NCBI GenBank assembly: GCA_963204915.1
Contig: CAUJHS010000082.1
Location: forward strand, 62,001 to 126,000
Direction: 5' to 3'
Source: Planctomycetota bacterium
Lineage (GTDB): Bacteria > Planctomycetota > Planctomycetia > Pirellulales > Pirellulaceae
Length of the DNA stretch: 64,000 bases
The notes beneath the pieces are model-generated. The model saw only the letters and a program-made list of their open reading frames with translations. It ran no database searches and had not been told where the DNA came from. This document shows positions 8,128 to 17,454 of this stretch, piece by piece. Numbering within the stretch: the stretch's first letter is position 1; each line of letters opens with the position of its first letter. A program made the translations under genes and the position numbers.

Positions 8128-10545
8128 TTAGAACGGGCTTTCCGACGTGTCGTTCTCTGGAGTAACCCGCTCGGCGTCGGAAGCCTGCGGATCTGCCAAT
8201 TCAGGCACGAAGTAATCGTTGCGCTCGCGGGCGGGATGTTTCGCGTTATCCCGCTGGCGAGCTTTCTCTGCCCGCAATTGGCGATAGGACCCGTCCATCA
8301 TCCGATCTTCCTTGCCATCGCCTGCCTCGACGACAATGGCCGAAGTTTGAAGTAGCCCCTTTTCGGCGACGTTAATCCCAAAACAACGTGTTTGACACAC
8401 ACCACAACCCACGCATTGGTCGGCCAGTATGACAGGCGCCAAAAAGCCGCTACCGGGCGTTGGCTGGCCCGTTGCATCAACAACGGTATGGACCTGTGTG
8501 AACTCAATCGCGTGATACCCGGCGGCGGTACATTCGTCGACGCACAACTGACATGCCTCGCGCCCTGCAAAAGGCAGACATGTTTGCTGATTGACGATGG
8601 CCAGGCCCATGCGAGCCGCCTTCTTCTCCGCCAGAGGAAGCGCGCGAATGGCGCCTGTCGGACAGACCTGACCGCAGGCATTGCAGCTTGGTTCGCAGCC
8701 AGCCCAGTCGGCAACGACTTGCGGCGTCCAGAGCTGGTTCAGCCCATCGCGCAATCCCATCGGTTGGAGCACATTATTAGGACAGGCCTTGAAGCACTCG
8801 CCGCACCGAATGCACATTTGAAGGAATTCTCGCTCCGGAACGCTTCCGGGAGGACGCACAGGGATTCGATTCCCCGAGTCACGGATATCCGCCGTCGTTT
8901 GCCGCGTTGCCAAGGCCATCACGGAGCCGCCCAGAATGGCGCTTGCTGATCCAGCCGCCAGCGACAGAAAACCGCGGCGGCCCAGCGAAGATTCTCCCGT
9001 GGGCGGATCGCCGACCACTTTAAGCTCGACTTTGTTCCAACGTTCAACGAACTTAATTGCATGCGTCGGACAAACGCCGCCGCAGGTTTGGCAGAGTGTA
9101 CAATCCGTCACGCGAGTGGTGAAATCCGGTTTGATTGCGTCGAAAGGGCAAATCTCGACGCACTTATTACAGTGGATGCACGATGATTCGACTTTACGCT
9201 CTGTCACGCGAAACAGGTTGGCTAACGAAAAAACCGCCCCGCTCGGGCAGACGTACTTGCACCAGAATCTTGGTTGAAGGAAGCCCAACCCGAACACGCC
9301 CAAGAACAACACGATGGAGAACCAATGGCCCGCGTTCAGCGGCGGAACAAGTCGCCATTCACGTAGCACGCCGCTTTGAATCGGTTCTCCCAGGAATAAC
9401 ATTCCTCGGGTCACGACAGGAATAGCAGCAACATAACCCGACGCTAAAACGCCGAAGACCGCACACACCAACACGGCGAGCAAAAGATAGTATTTGACAT
9501 GCACCCACCAACCGTTGTCGGCAATGCGAAAGCGCTTCACGCGACTCGCAATCCCCCAATCAAATACATCGATCAGTGTTCCCAAGGGACAAAGATACCC
9601 GCAAAAACCCCGTGGAATGAGGACACATACCAGAAGTATCGACGCCGCCGAGATCAAAGACCAAACCCAACTGCGTGCCGCCACGGCGGTTGAAAGGCTG
9701 ACCAAAGGGTCGATCATCAAAAAGACCTCAGCGGGCACACGCTCCTTGGAAGAAAGGTCATCGGCATAATGCGAGGGCCAGCGTCCTGGCTCGCGTTCGT
9801 GCAATGCCCAAGGACCAACGCCCACGAGAAAGGCTTCGATCATCTCGGGGGAAACCGGATCTTGCGGCGTCAGCACGACCATGCCCGGTCTGCCGCGATG
9901 CAATCGAAACACGCCCGTGTAACCATCCCTCGCCGGATCGGCGTTCTCATCAACGACATGCACGAAAGAGCGCGTTGCAAACGACGACTCTAAGGGATAC
10001 GCACGTTGGAGTTCAACTTCGCCCGTGGTTTGGTCAACGCTCAGTAACCGCCATCCGGGCGACGTTTCGCCCGGCGGAGCCGGAGCGGCGGTGTACGGCC
10101 AGCATACGTAAAAGAACAAATACAAAAAGAGTAGTAGACAAACGGCTTGGACTGCCCGACGCAAAGGCGCCGAACTGACGGTCGGACCAAGCTTCTTGAG
10201 TACTTTGCGAATCTTTCCCGGTTTTCCCGTCTCCTGATCGGCAAACCACGACGGTGGTAAAACGCTGCGTGCAACTCGCAGCATGAACATAGGACTCGCA
10301 GGTAACGCGTTCTTCTTGCGTTTGACGAGAAACGGTAGGAATACATCCAATCGCAACGAGGCGGGACTTTTCGCGCGGCGGCGCGATGCCGTGACCAGCA
10401 TCGTCAGACCAATGACGCATAATACGCCGCCCGCTCCCCAACCGAGGAAAGCTGGCTCGTCAACGAACGGCCGCTGAATGAAGGTCGCTGCCAGTACGGC
10501 AAAGCCTCCGATCAAGAACGCTAACGCGATACAAAGCAAACGCAT
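8128..10545 (-). CDS. NapH/NosR-like membrane polyferredoxin fused to a NapG-like Fe-S protein
   Basis: An 805-residue integral membrane iron-sulfur protein. Transmembrane helices lie near 1-25, 37-53, 131-149, 292-311, 352-378 and 408-425. CGYLCP (315-320) and CKYVCP (429-434) are the CxxxCP pairs of NapH/NosR/CcoG-type proteins. Two 4Fe-4S ferredoxin motifs follow (about 456-493). A twin-arginine-like segment 'LGRRGFLSLAAG' (521-532) with a hydrophobic stretch marks where a NapG/MauM-like module begins, with Cys clusters near 578-591, 617-628, 666-672 and 711-721. It is therefore a natural fusion of membrane and extracytoplasmic ferredoxin subunits. It is last in a minus-strand operon, 14 bases after the FMN-binding gene, and likely passes quinol-derived electrons to that protein. 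Confidence 0.85.
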   Translation of the reverse strand: MRLLCIALAFLIGGFAVLAATFIQRPFVDEPAFLGWGAGGVLCVIGLTMLVTASRRRAKSPASLRLDVFLPFLVKRKKNALPASPMFMLRVARSVLPPSWFADQETGKPGKIRKVLKKLGPTVSSAPLRRAVQAVCLLLFLYLFFYVCWPYTAAPAPPGETSPGWRLLSVDQTTGEVELQRAYPLESSFATRSFVHVVDENADPARDGYTGVFRLHRGRPGMVVLTPQDPVSPEMIEAFLVGVGPWALHEREPGRWPSHYADDLSSKERVPAEVFLMIDPLVSLSTAVAARSWVWSLISAASILLVCVLIPRGFCGYLCPLGTLIDVFDWGIASRVKRFRIADNGWWVHVKYYLLLAVLVCAVFGVLASGYVAAIPVVTRGMLFLGEPIQSGVLREWRLVPPLNAGHWFSIVLFLGVFGLGFLQPRFWCKYVCPSGAVFSLANLFRVTERKVESSCIHCNKCVEICPFDAIKPDFTTRVTDCTLCQTCGGVCPTHAIKFVERWNKVELKVVGDPPTGESSLGRRGFLSLAAGSASAILGGSVMALATRQTTADIRDSGNRIPVRPPGSVPEREFLQMCIRCGECFKACPNNVLQPMGLRDGLNQLWTPQVVADWAGCEPSCNACGQVCPTGAIRALPLAEKKAARMGLAIVNQQTCLPFAGREACQLCVDECTAAGYHAIEFTQVHTVVDATGQPTPGSGFLAPVILADQCVGCGVCQTRCFGINVAEKGLLQTSAIVVEAGDGKEDRMMDGSYRQLRAEKARQRDNAKHPARERNDYFVPELADPQASDAERVTPENDTSESPF

Positions 10546-10559
10546 TCGCTCGTCCCGGT

Positions 10560-11888
10560 TTACTTGGCCCCTTTGGCTAAGGCTTTGGCTGCGGCGTTAA
10601 CAATCGCTTCGGCCGTGATCGTCGCTTTGCTCGTCGCGTCGACGCCTTTGACGCCTTGCTTCTCAATGATTTGCCGCGGAATGTCGTTCAGAGCCGAGTA
10701 ATACTGTTTTTCCTTATGGCGTGTCACTTCGACGTTTTCGATACGACCGTCTTGGACGCGAACTTCGACCTCGACCGGGCCTTCATAACCCATGCTCTCG
10801 GCCCGGTACGAGCCATTGACGACCTTCTTGGGATCGGTCAGTTCGAATAGGCGAATCGCCTCGAGATTGACAACAGCGCGATTCCGAACACGTTCGACGC
10901 GTTCTTTTTGTTTTTCCGGCAAAGGCGTGTCGAGCACCTTTTGATAATAACGAATTGCGGGCTCAAGTTGTCCAGCCGTGCGACACGCCTCGGCGGCCAA
11001 GAGGTAGGCGTCATGCGGCGATCCGCCAAGGCGAACATAGTTCTCGGCCAGGTCGGTCGCCTTGCGCGTATCGCCCATGTCGCCCCAAAGTTTAATCATG
11101 CCGAGGTAGATGGTCCGTTGATTGAGAAGCTCCATCGCCATTTGCGAGTTGCCCAACCGCCAGTAGCACTCAGCCAGGTGTACGGAATCGGGAACTCCTG
11201 CTTTTACACCAGCTTGACGCCACCAGTATGCAGCGCGGGCGTAGTCCTGAAAGAACCGGAAGTACATGTCGCCCAGCGACCGCATCACCCGCGTTCGGAC
11301 GACCGGATTGTCCTGATTCACCTTGAGAAGATGATGCATCAGGCGTACGCCCTCGCGCCAGCGACTGGCATTGGGGTTAATGATGTCCCACACGAATTGC
11401 CCGACATTCTTCTGGTTGTTCCAGCCTCCCGGCGCAGGTTCGGGAAATGAAAGATCAAGCGTATCCGGGTAGTTCAGTTCGGTCGCATCGTACCAATCGG
11501 GCGGGGTGCGCCCCGCCTGGTCAATGATTGCGTCGATCTCGGCCTTACTCCGCCGCACCATCCCGCTATCTGTAGATGTCGAAGAGGTTAATTTCGCACC
11601 TCCTTTTGATGCGCCATCCAGGCGAGGGTTCAACACATACCGTTTGTTATTCATCGTAACGGCGTGAATCTTATCGTACGTGTAGGTTCGGTTTACTGCT
11701 CGGCCTCCTAACTGCGCTTCGAACTCGACGGTTTTCGCTTGTTTGTCAATCTTGACGACCTTTCCCTCGACCTTAGCGCCGCTGAGGAACTCGATCACAT
11801 CGGCAAAAGCCGCGCCAGGCCTCAAGAGCGTAAACGCAACGAGCAACAATAAGCCGGGCGAACACCGAACAAACAATGGTGATTTCAT
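10560..11888 (-). CDS. Exported TPR protein with C-terminal FMN-binding domain
   Basis: A 442-residue protein with an N-terminal signal peptide (to about residue 29, ending 'GAAFA'). A small beta-rich domain follows (about 30-85), then TPR-like helical repeats (about 165-330), and a C-terminal FMN_bind domain (about 345-442) like those of NqrC, RnfG and NosR. The flavinylation site normally reads D-x-x-S/T-G-A-T; here it is DATSKAT (417-423), with Lys in place of the conserved Gly but the acceptor Thr kept. It lies 41 bases after apbE, whose product attaches FMN to such threonines, and just before the polyferredoxin gene. It is probably the flavin carrier of an extracytoplasmic electron-transfer chain. 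Confidence 0.85.
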   Translation of the reverse strand: MKSPLFVRCSPGLLLLVAFTLLRPGAAFADVIEFLSGAKVEGKVVKIDKQAKTVEFEAQLGGRAVNRTYTYDKIHAVTMNNKRYVLNPRLDGASKGGAKLTSSTSTDSGMVRRSKAEIDAIIDQAGRTPPDWYDATELNYPDTLDLSFPEPAPGGWNNQKNVGQFVWDIINPNASRWREGVRLMHHLLKVNQDNPVVRTRVMRSLGDMYFRFFQDYARAAYWWRQAGVKAGVPDSVHLAECYWRLGNSQMAMELLNQRTIYLGMIKLWGDMGDTRKATDLAENYVRLGGSPHDAYLLAAEACRTAGQLEPAIRYYQKVLDTPLPEKQKERVERVRNRAVVNLEAIRLFELTDPKKVVNGSYRAESMGYEGPVEVEVRVQDGRIENVEVTRHKEKQYYSALNDIPRQIIEKQGVKGVDATSKATITAEAIVNAAAKALAKGAK

Positions 11889-11929
11889 ATTCCGTCGCGG
11901 TGAAAACCGTGGCTTGGACTCTTCGCAAA

Positions 11930-12979
11930 TTAGGACTTGGCGTGCGGAAAATCGTCGGTTGCCAAAACGTCGCCCTGTTTCAGAACCAGCAGCGCCGCAG
12001 CGCCGGGGGTGCGACGCACCAGTTCCGCCCCGCGAGTTGGACCTAACACGAATACGGCGGTTGAAAGGCCGTCAGCCTCCATAGCGGAACGAGCCGCAAC
12101 GGTTACGCTGGCCAATTCTTGCGGCGACCGGCCCGTACGCGGATCGAACAAGTGATGGTGAAGAAAGTCTGGGCTGAACGCTGTTTCATAGTCCCCAGAA
12201 GTCGCCAGGCAACCATTGGACAGATTGGTTAGCGCTACGTATGCATTTGCATCGCGAGGATGTTGCACGCCCACGGTCCAAGCGCCGTTCGAGGGCTTGC
12301 CGCCCAGGGCGCCTAACTCGCCCGCGTCAACCAACGCATGTTTCACACCATGCTGCCGCAGCGCCGCCAGAGCGCGATCGGCGGCATATCCTTGGGCGAC
12401 CCCATTCAGCGTAACGGCCGCATTTGACCGAAGTGTAACCTTGTCGGGCGTTACGACAAGCTTGCGCCAACCCACGCGCTGCCGCGCCGCAGCGATTTCG
12501 GTTTCTCGGGGCAACTCTCGTCGTTGCTTCGCCTGTTGATATAACTCCCAAAGCGGCTGGACCGTGACATCAAAGGCGCCCTTTGACCTTTGCGAAAGCG
12601 TTTGGGCGTAATTGAGAACTTCGACCAGGTACGGGTGAGGCCGATGAACAACACCGTAGCGGTTGAGTTGGACGAGTTGGCTGTCGGCACGATAAAGGCT
12701 CATCAATTCCTCGACCAATGCCACGTCCGCAAAGGCCGCTGCGAGCGCACTTTCCGCAACCCGTTTCTCCTCGTGCAGCACCGTCATGCTGACTTGAGCC
12801 CCTAGGGCATGGGCAGTCTTGGTGACCGATTCCAGAGTATGTAGTGCGCATTCCCCGGCAGACGCTATACGAGGATCCCCAGTGAGGTCCTGCGATCCCG
12901 CGTTGAACGCCATCGCTCCACCGCAGCCTACGGCAAGAAGGAAACGACGGCGGTTTGGTCGACCCGCTTCGATATTCAC
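11930..12979 (-). CDS. apbE: FAD:protein FMN transferase (ApbE)
   Basis: A 349-residue ApbE flavin transferase, the enzyme that moves FMN from FAD onto a Thr of an exported target protein. Visible family features are 'GAFDVTVQPLWELY' (about 130), 'LNGVAQGYAADRALAAL' (about 190), 'LVDAGELGALGG' and the 'TSGDYE...HHHLFDPRTG' block (about 255-280), then 'SAMEADGLSTAVFVLG' with Mg2+-binding residues (about 295-310). The N-terminus has a twin-arginine-type signal (NRRRFLLAVGCGG), possibly a lipoprotein site at that Cys. It is first gene of the minus-strand operon followed by an FMN-binding protein, its likely substrate, and a membrane polyferredoxin. Confidence 0.92.
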   Translation of the reverse strand: MNIEAGRPNRRRFLLAVGCGGAMAFNAGSQDLTGDPRIASAGECALHTLESVTKTAHALGAQVSMTVLHEEKRVAESALAAAFADVALVEELMSLYRADSQLVQLNRYGVVHRPHPYLVEVLNYAQTLSQRSKGAFDVTVQPLWELYQQAKQRRELPRETEIAAARQRVGWRKLVVTPDKVTLRSNAAVTLNGVAQGYAADRALAALRQHGVKHALVDAGELGALGGKPSNGAWTVGVQHPRDANAYVALTNLSNGCLATSGDYETAFSPDFLHHHLFDPRTGRSPQELASVTVAARSAMEADGLSTAVFVLGPTRGAELVRRTPGAAALLVLKQGDVLATDDFPHAKS

Positions 12980-13244
12980 AACGATCTATCTCCGCACAAT
13001 CGGCTGGGAGGGTTGTATTCCTACTGGTCGTCATGCTTTGGAGCAATGTGGCGACGTAGAGCAAACTAATCGCGGCAATCCGGCTCGTCAACCGTTGGGG
13101 CATCCTCGGTTGGGCATCATCGTTGCGTGCGAAAGCGAGGTCCATCCCGCTTGCCAAATACCGTAGGAACCGACAAGTTAAACGCATATCCGAAGTGGTA
13201 TCGTCGCGAATCGAACCGAAGGGCGCCATAGAACAGGAATCGCC

Positions 13245-14237
13245 ATGAAGACACGGAACTTCGGGATCATTAAACGTCCGGTGTCGGAAATCGGCCTGGG
13301 AACATGGCAACTTGGCGGGACGGAATGGGGCGACGTTTCGGACGAGCAGGCATTGAACACCCTGCGCTCCGCCGCAGCAGCAGGCGTCACCTTTTTCGAC
13401 ACCGCCGATATCTACGGCGGCGGCCGCAGCGAAACGCTGATCGGTCGATTTCTGCGAGAACAGTCCGATGCCGACCGATTCTTCGTGGCGACGAAGCTTG
13501 GCCGGCGATCCGATCCAGGTTGGCCGAAGGATTTTGAACGGCAGACCGTCATCGCCCACACAGAAGATTCTTTGCGTCGGCTGGGCGTAGAAGCGCTCGA
13601 CCTGACGCAAACGCATTGCATTCCTTTGGAGGTCATGCGCGAAGGTCAAATTTGGCAGACGCTTGGCGACCTACAACAGCAAGGCAAAATCAAAGCCTTC
13701 GGAGCCAGTGTCGAGACGATGGAGGAAGCCTTGCTTTGTTTGGAGCAAGAAGGTTTGGCGTCGCTCCAAGTCATTTTCAACATCTTTCGGCAAAAGCCAC
13801 TCGACGTGCTGTTCGAGAAAGCTCGCGCAAAGCAGATTGCCGTGATTGTACGATTGCCGTTGGCAAGCGGGCTGCTTTCAGGCAAGTTCGCACTTGATAC
13901 GGAGTTCCCCGAGCACGATCATCGCAACTTTAATCGCGACGGACAGGCGTTCAACGTCGGTGAAACATTCGGGGGGCTTCCCTTTGAAAAAGGCGTGGAG
14001 CTTGCCGACGCGTTAAAACTTCTCGTTCCGCCCACAATGACGATGGCCCAATTCGCCCTGCGATGGTGTCTTGATTTCGAGGCGGTAACCACCGTGATTC
14101 CAGGGGCGAAGCGCCCCGAGCAAGCCCGCGCGAATGCGTCGGCCAGTGAATTCCCAATTCTCGGCGTGGCGCTCCACGACCGACTGCGACGTTTTTACGA
14201 AGACGAAGTCTTGCCGCACATCCGCGGCCCTTATTGA
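13245..14237 (+). CDS. Aldo/keto reductase
   Basis: A 330-residue NAD(P)H-dependent oxidoreductase of the aldo/keto reductase superfamily with a TIM-barrel fold. The catalytic set is visible: Asp and Tyr in 'FFDTADIYGGGRSE' (about 47-60), Lys in 'VATKLGRR' (about 83), and His in 'DLTQTHCIP' (about 123). The coenzyme-binding C-terminal part is 'TTVIPGAKRPEQARANASAS' (about 285-304). The ATG at 13245 fits the family start (MKTRNFGIIKRPVSEIGLGTWQLGG). It is divergent from the apbE operon and ends 7 bases inside the convergent downstream gene. The substrate is unknown; cytosolic. Confidence 0.93.
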   Translation: MKTRNFGIIKRPVSEIGLGTWQLGGTEWGDVSDEQALNTLRSAAAAGVTFFDTADIYGGGRSETLIGRFLREQSDADRFFVATKLGRRSDPGWPKDFERQTVIAHTEDSLRRLGVEALDLTQTHCIPLEVMREGQIWQTLGDLQQQGKIKAFGASVETMEEALLCLEQEGLASLQVIFNIFRQKPLDVLFEKARAKQIAVIVRLPLASGLLSGKFALDTEFPEHDHRNFNRDGQAFNVGETFGGLPFEKGVELADALKLLVPPTMTMAQFALRWCLDFEAVTTVIPGAKRPEQARANASASEFPILGVALHDRLRRFYEDEVLPHIRGPY

Positions 14238-14926
14238 GAGAGAGCGGGCGCATCGATCTTGGTCGCCACCCGCGGGACTTGCTTCCGCACCATGGCAGGA
14301 AGCGGCGGAGCTGGGAGCGCGGTGGTTATCACTTCTTCGGCGCGCGGGGACGCGTCGGAATCCTGGATCGGCTCATTCGCTTTCAGCAGGACGGCTTCAC
14401 AGTGCGTCAGTAAGTGTTCGGCTTGAGCGGCATTTGTCGCAGGCCACAGCAAGAGTTGTGTACAAACGTCGGCGGCAAAACGACGGCGGCGCGGGCTGAG
14501 CTTATCGAGGTGTTGCGATAATTGTTTCGCCAAGTGAAGCGCCTTGGGCGATGAAATCTCCACCGGCGACATCCGCCAGCGCTGCAACTGTTCCGCCAAC
14601 GCCACTTGGGCCGAGTCGGCAACGGCTTCCCGCGGGTGGGCCAAGAGCCGGACGATGCAGGCCATGCCTTCCTCGTTCAACCGCGAAATCTTGCGCATTT
14701 GCGGCAGCACTTCCGTGTCGGGCAGGGCGACAACCCGGCGTTCCCAATGCCGCGCCAAGTAATCTTGTGGGTGGCGTCCTGGAAGGCTAAACCACAACGC
14801 CGCGGCGCCAAGGATCACCAACGCGCAACTCGCGCCGAGCAAGCTCGTTCGGTATGTAAACAGAGAGCGTAGAACCATGCGCGTTAGACTTTGACGGCTC
14901 GACAGGAGCCGAGTTCCCAAACGCAC
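14231..14926 (-). CDS. Hypothetical membrane-anchored helical protein
   Basis: A 231-residue protein of unknown family. A basic N-terminus leads to one transmembrane helix (LGASCALVILGAAALWFSL, about 30-48), so it is probably anchored with its C-terminal part outside the cytoplasm. That part is helical, with a stretch like HEAT/armadillo repeats (ACIVRLLAHPREAVADSAQVALAEQL, described in two pieces near 88-113). The C-terminus is Pro/Ala-rich. An ATG at 14878 is an alternative start just before the helix. The 3' end overlaps the aldo/keto reductase stop by 7 bases, tail to tail. It lies 46 bases after the bpt gene on the same strand and may be cotranscribed with dnaB and bpt. Confidence 0.6.
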   Translation of the reverse strand: MRLGTRLLSSRQSLTRMVLRSLFTYRTSLLGASCALVILGAAALWFSLPGRHPQDYLARHWERRVVALPDTEVLPQMRKISRLNEEGMACIVRLLAHPREAVADSAQVALAEQLQRWRMSPVEISSPKALHLAKQLSQHLDKLSPRRRRFAADVCTQLLLWPATNAAQAEHLLTHCEAVLLKANEPIQDSDASPRAEEVITTALPAPPLPAMVRKQVPRVATKIDAPALSQ

Positions 14927-14972
14927 GAATTCTCCAAATTCACGCCGATTAACTCAAGAGCAGTTCGTTGTG

Positions 14973-15773
14973 TCACTCGCGTGAAAATACGCGCCACTCT
15001 CCGTCAATCAGGCGTTCATGCGGCAAGTACTGCGCCTTGTACGACATATGTTCGGAATCTGCGATGTAAAACCCGAGGTATAGATACCGCAAGCCCCAGG
15101 CTTTGCACGTTTCCACTTGTTTCAGGACGTTGTAAACTCCGGGGCTATGACGGCTTTCCGCCGGTTCGAAACAACAATATACGGCCGATAACGACTCGGC
15201 GCCTCGATCACTCACCGCCACAGCAACCAGGCGATTGCCGATCCAGTAACTAAACTCCAGTGTGTCACAGCAGGACTCAACGAGGAAGGCTGAGTAACCG
15301 TGATGGTCCAGATCGCGATCGTTCCGGGCCAGTTCGCGCCCATGGCGATGCGCGTTGAACAGGCGGATCCGCGCATCGTCCACGACGGCGGGGCCAATGC
15401 GTGTCTCGAACACGCGGTCGCCCCGGCGCAGGGTGCGGCGCTGGGTAGCGTTGGGTTGAAAATGCGCGACTTCGATCCGCAGCGATTGGCATGCAGAACA
15501 CGTGGGGCAGGAAGGACGATAAATAAATTCGCCGCTGCGCCGGTCGCCATGCGCTAGCCGCTGGTCGAACTGCGCCGGCGTCAAACGCGTCAACGGCAAG
15601 CGTAAGGGAAGTCGTGACGTTCTTCCCGGCAGGTAGGGGCAAACTTCCGGGGCGTCGTAAACTACCGGTTCATGCGGTAGGGCCGATTGCAAAGGGTAAC
15701 GACGCGCCATGAAGGTAGCTCGCCGGGCGGCGGCCCAGCGCAAGGTTGCAGGCGATACGTTGCTTCCGTTCAC
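14973..15773 (-). CDS. bpt: Aspartate/glutamate leucyltransferase (arginyltransferase family)
   Basis: A 266-residue leucyl/arginyl-tRNA-protein transferase of the Bpt/ATE1 family. It adds Leu to proteins starting with Asp or Glu and so marks them for ClpS/ClpAP degradation (N-degron pathway). The Cys-rich N-terminal motif is 'YRPSCPTCSACQSLRIEV' (about 86-103); the C-terminal GNAT-like half carries 'LEFSYWIGNRLVAVAVSD' and 'LRYLYLGFYIADSEHMSYKA'. The GTG at 15773 overlaps the dnaB stop, suggesting coupling; an ATG at 15710 (MARRYPLQSALPHE) is an equally good start and is closer to the usual family length. Part of a minus-strand dnaB-bpt unit. Confidence 0.9.
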   Translation of the reverse strand: MNGSNVSPATLRWAAARRATFMARRYPLQSALPHEPVVYDAPEVCPYLPGRTSRLPLRLPLTRLTPAQFDQRLAHGDRRSGEFIYRPSCPTCSACQSLRIEVAHFQPNATQRRTLRRGDRVFETRIGPAVVDDARIRLFNAHRHGRELARNDRDLDHHGYSAFLVESCCDTLEFSYWIGNRLVAVAVSDRGAESLSAVYCCFEPAESRHSPGVYNVLKQVETCKAWGLRYLYLGFYIADSEHMSYKAQYLPHERLIDGEWRVFSRE

Positions 15774-17218
15774 ACGAACTCGGCTTCACCGCCCGGAGCA
15801 TTGAATTGTTCAAATTCATCGTATTGCCTCTCCGGCGGATTTTCAAATCGAGTGAACTCTTTGCGCCACGTCAACTCCACGTCGCCCACCGGACCATTAC
15901 GTTGCTTGGCGACGATAATCTCCGCCTGACCGGCGAATTGTTGCGCGTCTTCACCGCGACGGTAGTATTCCTCACGATGGACAAACATCACGACATCCGC
16001 GTCCTGTTCGATGGCGCCGCTCTCGCGCAAATGACTTAACTTCGGTCGGTTGTCTTTGCTCACTTCGGCCTGACGGTTGAGCTGCGCCAGACAGACGATC
16101 GGCACCTTCATATCGCGCGCCAAACCTTTCAAGCGGCGCGTCATTCGCGCCACTTGCTCTTGCCGGGGATCGTTGGTGTTGTCGGGCTCGATTAGCTGAA
16201 GGTAGTCGATCACAATCAGTCCTAAGCGGCCTTCGCGGCGCGCAATGCGGCGCGCGGCCGCGGCGATCTCGGTGACTGTCCGCGACGGCGAATCATCCAC
16301 AAACAAGGGCGATTGGCTAACTAACGCCGCTTTCTCGACGAGGCGGGCTCGGTCTTCATTCGAAATGGTGCCGTTTCTCAACCGATGACCATTCACACGG
16401 GCCACCGAACATAGCAATCGATCGGCCAATTCAATCGCCGACATTTCCAAACTTACGAAGAGCGTGGGAACTTTGAGCTCCAAGGAAGAGTATTCCGCAA
16501 GGTTCATTGCGAACGCCGTTTTCCCCATCGAGGGGCGCGCCGCCAGAACAATCAACTCGGAATTGTGCAGGCCGCCAGTCATCTCGTCCAAACGGTGGTA
16601 TCCGGTCTCCACGCCCCCGCCGATATGTTCGCCTCGCATGCGGGCGTCCATGCGGTCCAGCGCCTGATTGAGCACGTCGGTGATGCTCGACACATTGCTC
16701 GACCCGCGATTGTCGAGAATGGAGAAGATTTTCTGCTCGGCGCGCGACAGCAGCTCGCGCGAGTCCTGCGTTTCGTCATACGCTTCACGCAAGATTTCCG
16801 TGCTGGCCGTGATTAACGAGCGAAAGGTCGCCTTGGTGCGCACGATTTGTGCGTAGTACACGGCGTGGGCCGGCGTAACCACCGAGTTGCGTACGCGGCT
16901 CAAGTAGGCGGCGCCGCCCATTAAGTCATAGTGGCCCGCCGATTTGAGCGATTCGACCAACAGCATTAAGTCGATCTTTTGTCCCGCATCGTACATTTGC
17001 AGGATATGTTCAAACAATCGACGATTGGCGTCATCGTAGAAATCGTCGGGGCGCAAAATCAGCGCTACTTCGTCGCAGTTGTCGGGCAGCAGCAGGATGC
17101 TACCCAAGACCGCCATTTCGGCTTCGATGCTGCAAGGGGGTTGCCGATCAAGAATCTCCGACGTCACCGGCTTGCGTTCCTTCCGACGGCGTGGTTTTTT
17201 ATCTTCCGTGTCCGACAT
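15770..17218 (-). CDS. dnaB: Replicative DNA helicase DnaB
   Basis: A 482-residue hexameric 5'-3' helicase that unwinds DNA at the replication fork. The N-terminal helical domain begins with the family signature 'PCSIEAEMAVLGSILL' (about 28-43). The RecA-like C-terminal domain has Walker A 'AARPSMGKTAFAMNLAE' (about 218-234), Walker B 'GLIVIDYLQLIEP' (about 326-338), the 'LSHLRESGAIEQDADVV' block with the arginine finger region, and 'VAKQRNGPVGDVEL' near the end. The extra basic N-terminus (DKKPRRRKERKP) is a lineage extension. No intein interrupts it. It leads the unit followed by bpt, whose start overlaps its stop. Confidence 0.97.
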   Translation of the reverse strand: MSDTEDKKPRRRKERKPVTSEILDRQPPCSIEAEMAVLGSILLLPDNCDEVALILRPDDFYDDANRRLFEHILQMYDAGQKIDLMLLVESLKSAGHYDLMGGAAYLSRVRNSVVTPAHAVYYAQIVRTKATFRSLITASTEILREAYDETQDSRELLSRAEQKIFSILDNRGSSNVSSITDVLNQALDRMDARMRGEHIGGGVETGYHRLDEMTGGLHNSELIVLAARPSMGKTAFAMNLAEYSSLELKVPTLFVSLEMSAIELADRLLCSVARVNGHRLRNGTISNEDRARLVEKAALVSQSPLFVDDSPSRTVTEIAAAARRIARREGRLGLIVIDYLQLIEPDNTNDPRQEQVARMTRRLKGLARDMKVPIVCLAQLNRQAEVSKDNRPKLSHLRESGAIEQDADVVMFVHREEYYRRGEDAQQFAGQAEIIVAKQRNGPVGDVELTWRKEFTRFENPPERQYDEFEQFNAPGGEAEFV

Positions 17219-17454
17219 GGTCGGTTACTCTTGCGTCCGAGGTCGTGTCGATCAGCGCCCCTGCCTGGCGCGACGCGCCTGCACGGCTCTGACCATGAGA
17301 TAACAGCTTCCTGCATTTGCCGAAAGCCGAACTGCGGTGTAGTGATTTAATGTACACTATCGCGTGGGCAAAATCGAGCGCAAAGGCCCTGCGCTGCATG
17401 CAATGCTAGCAGTCAAATGCCGTTTCGTTAACCCTGCCTGTGAAGGAGGCGATT

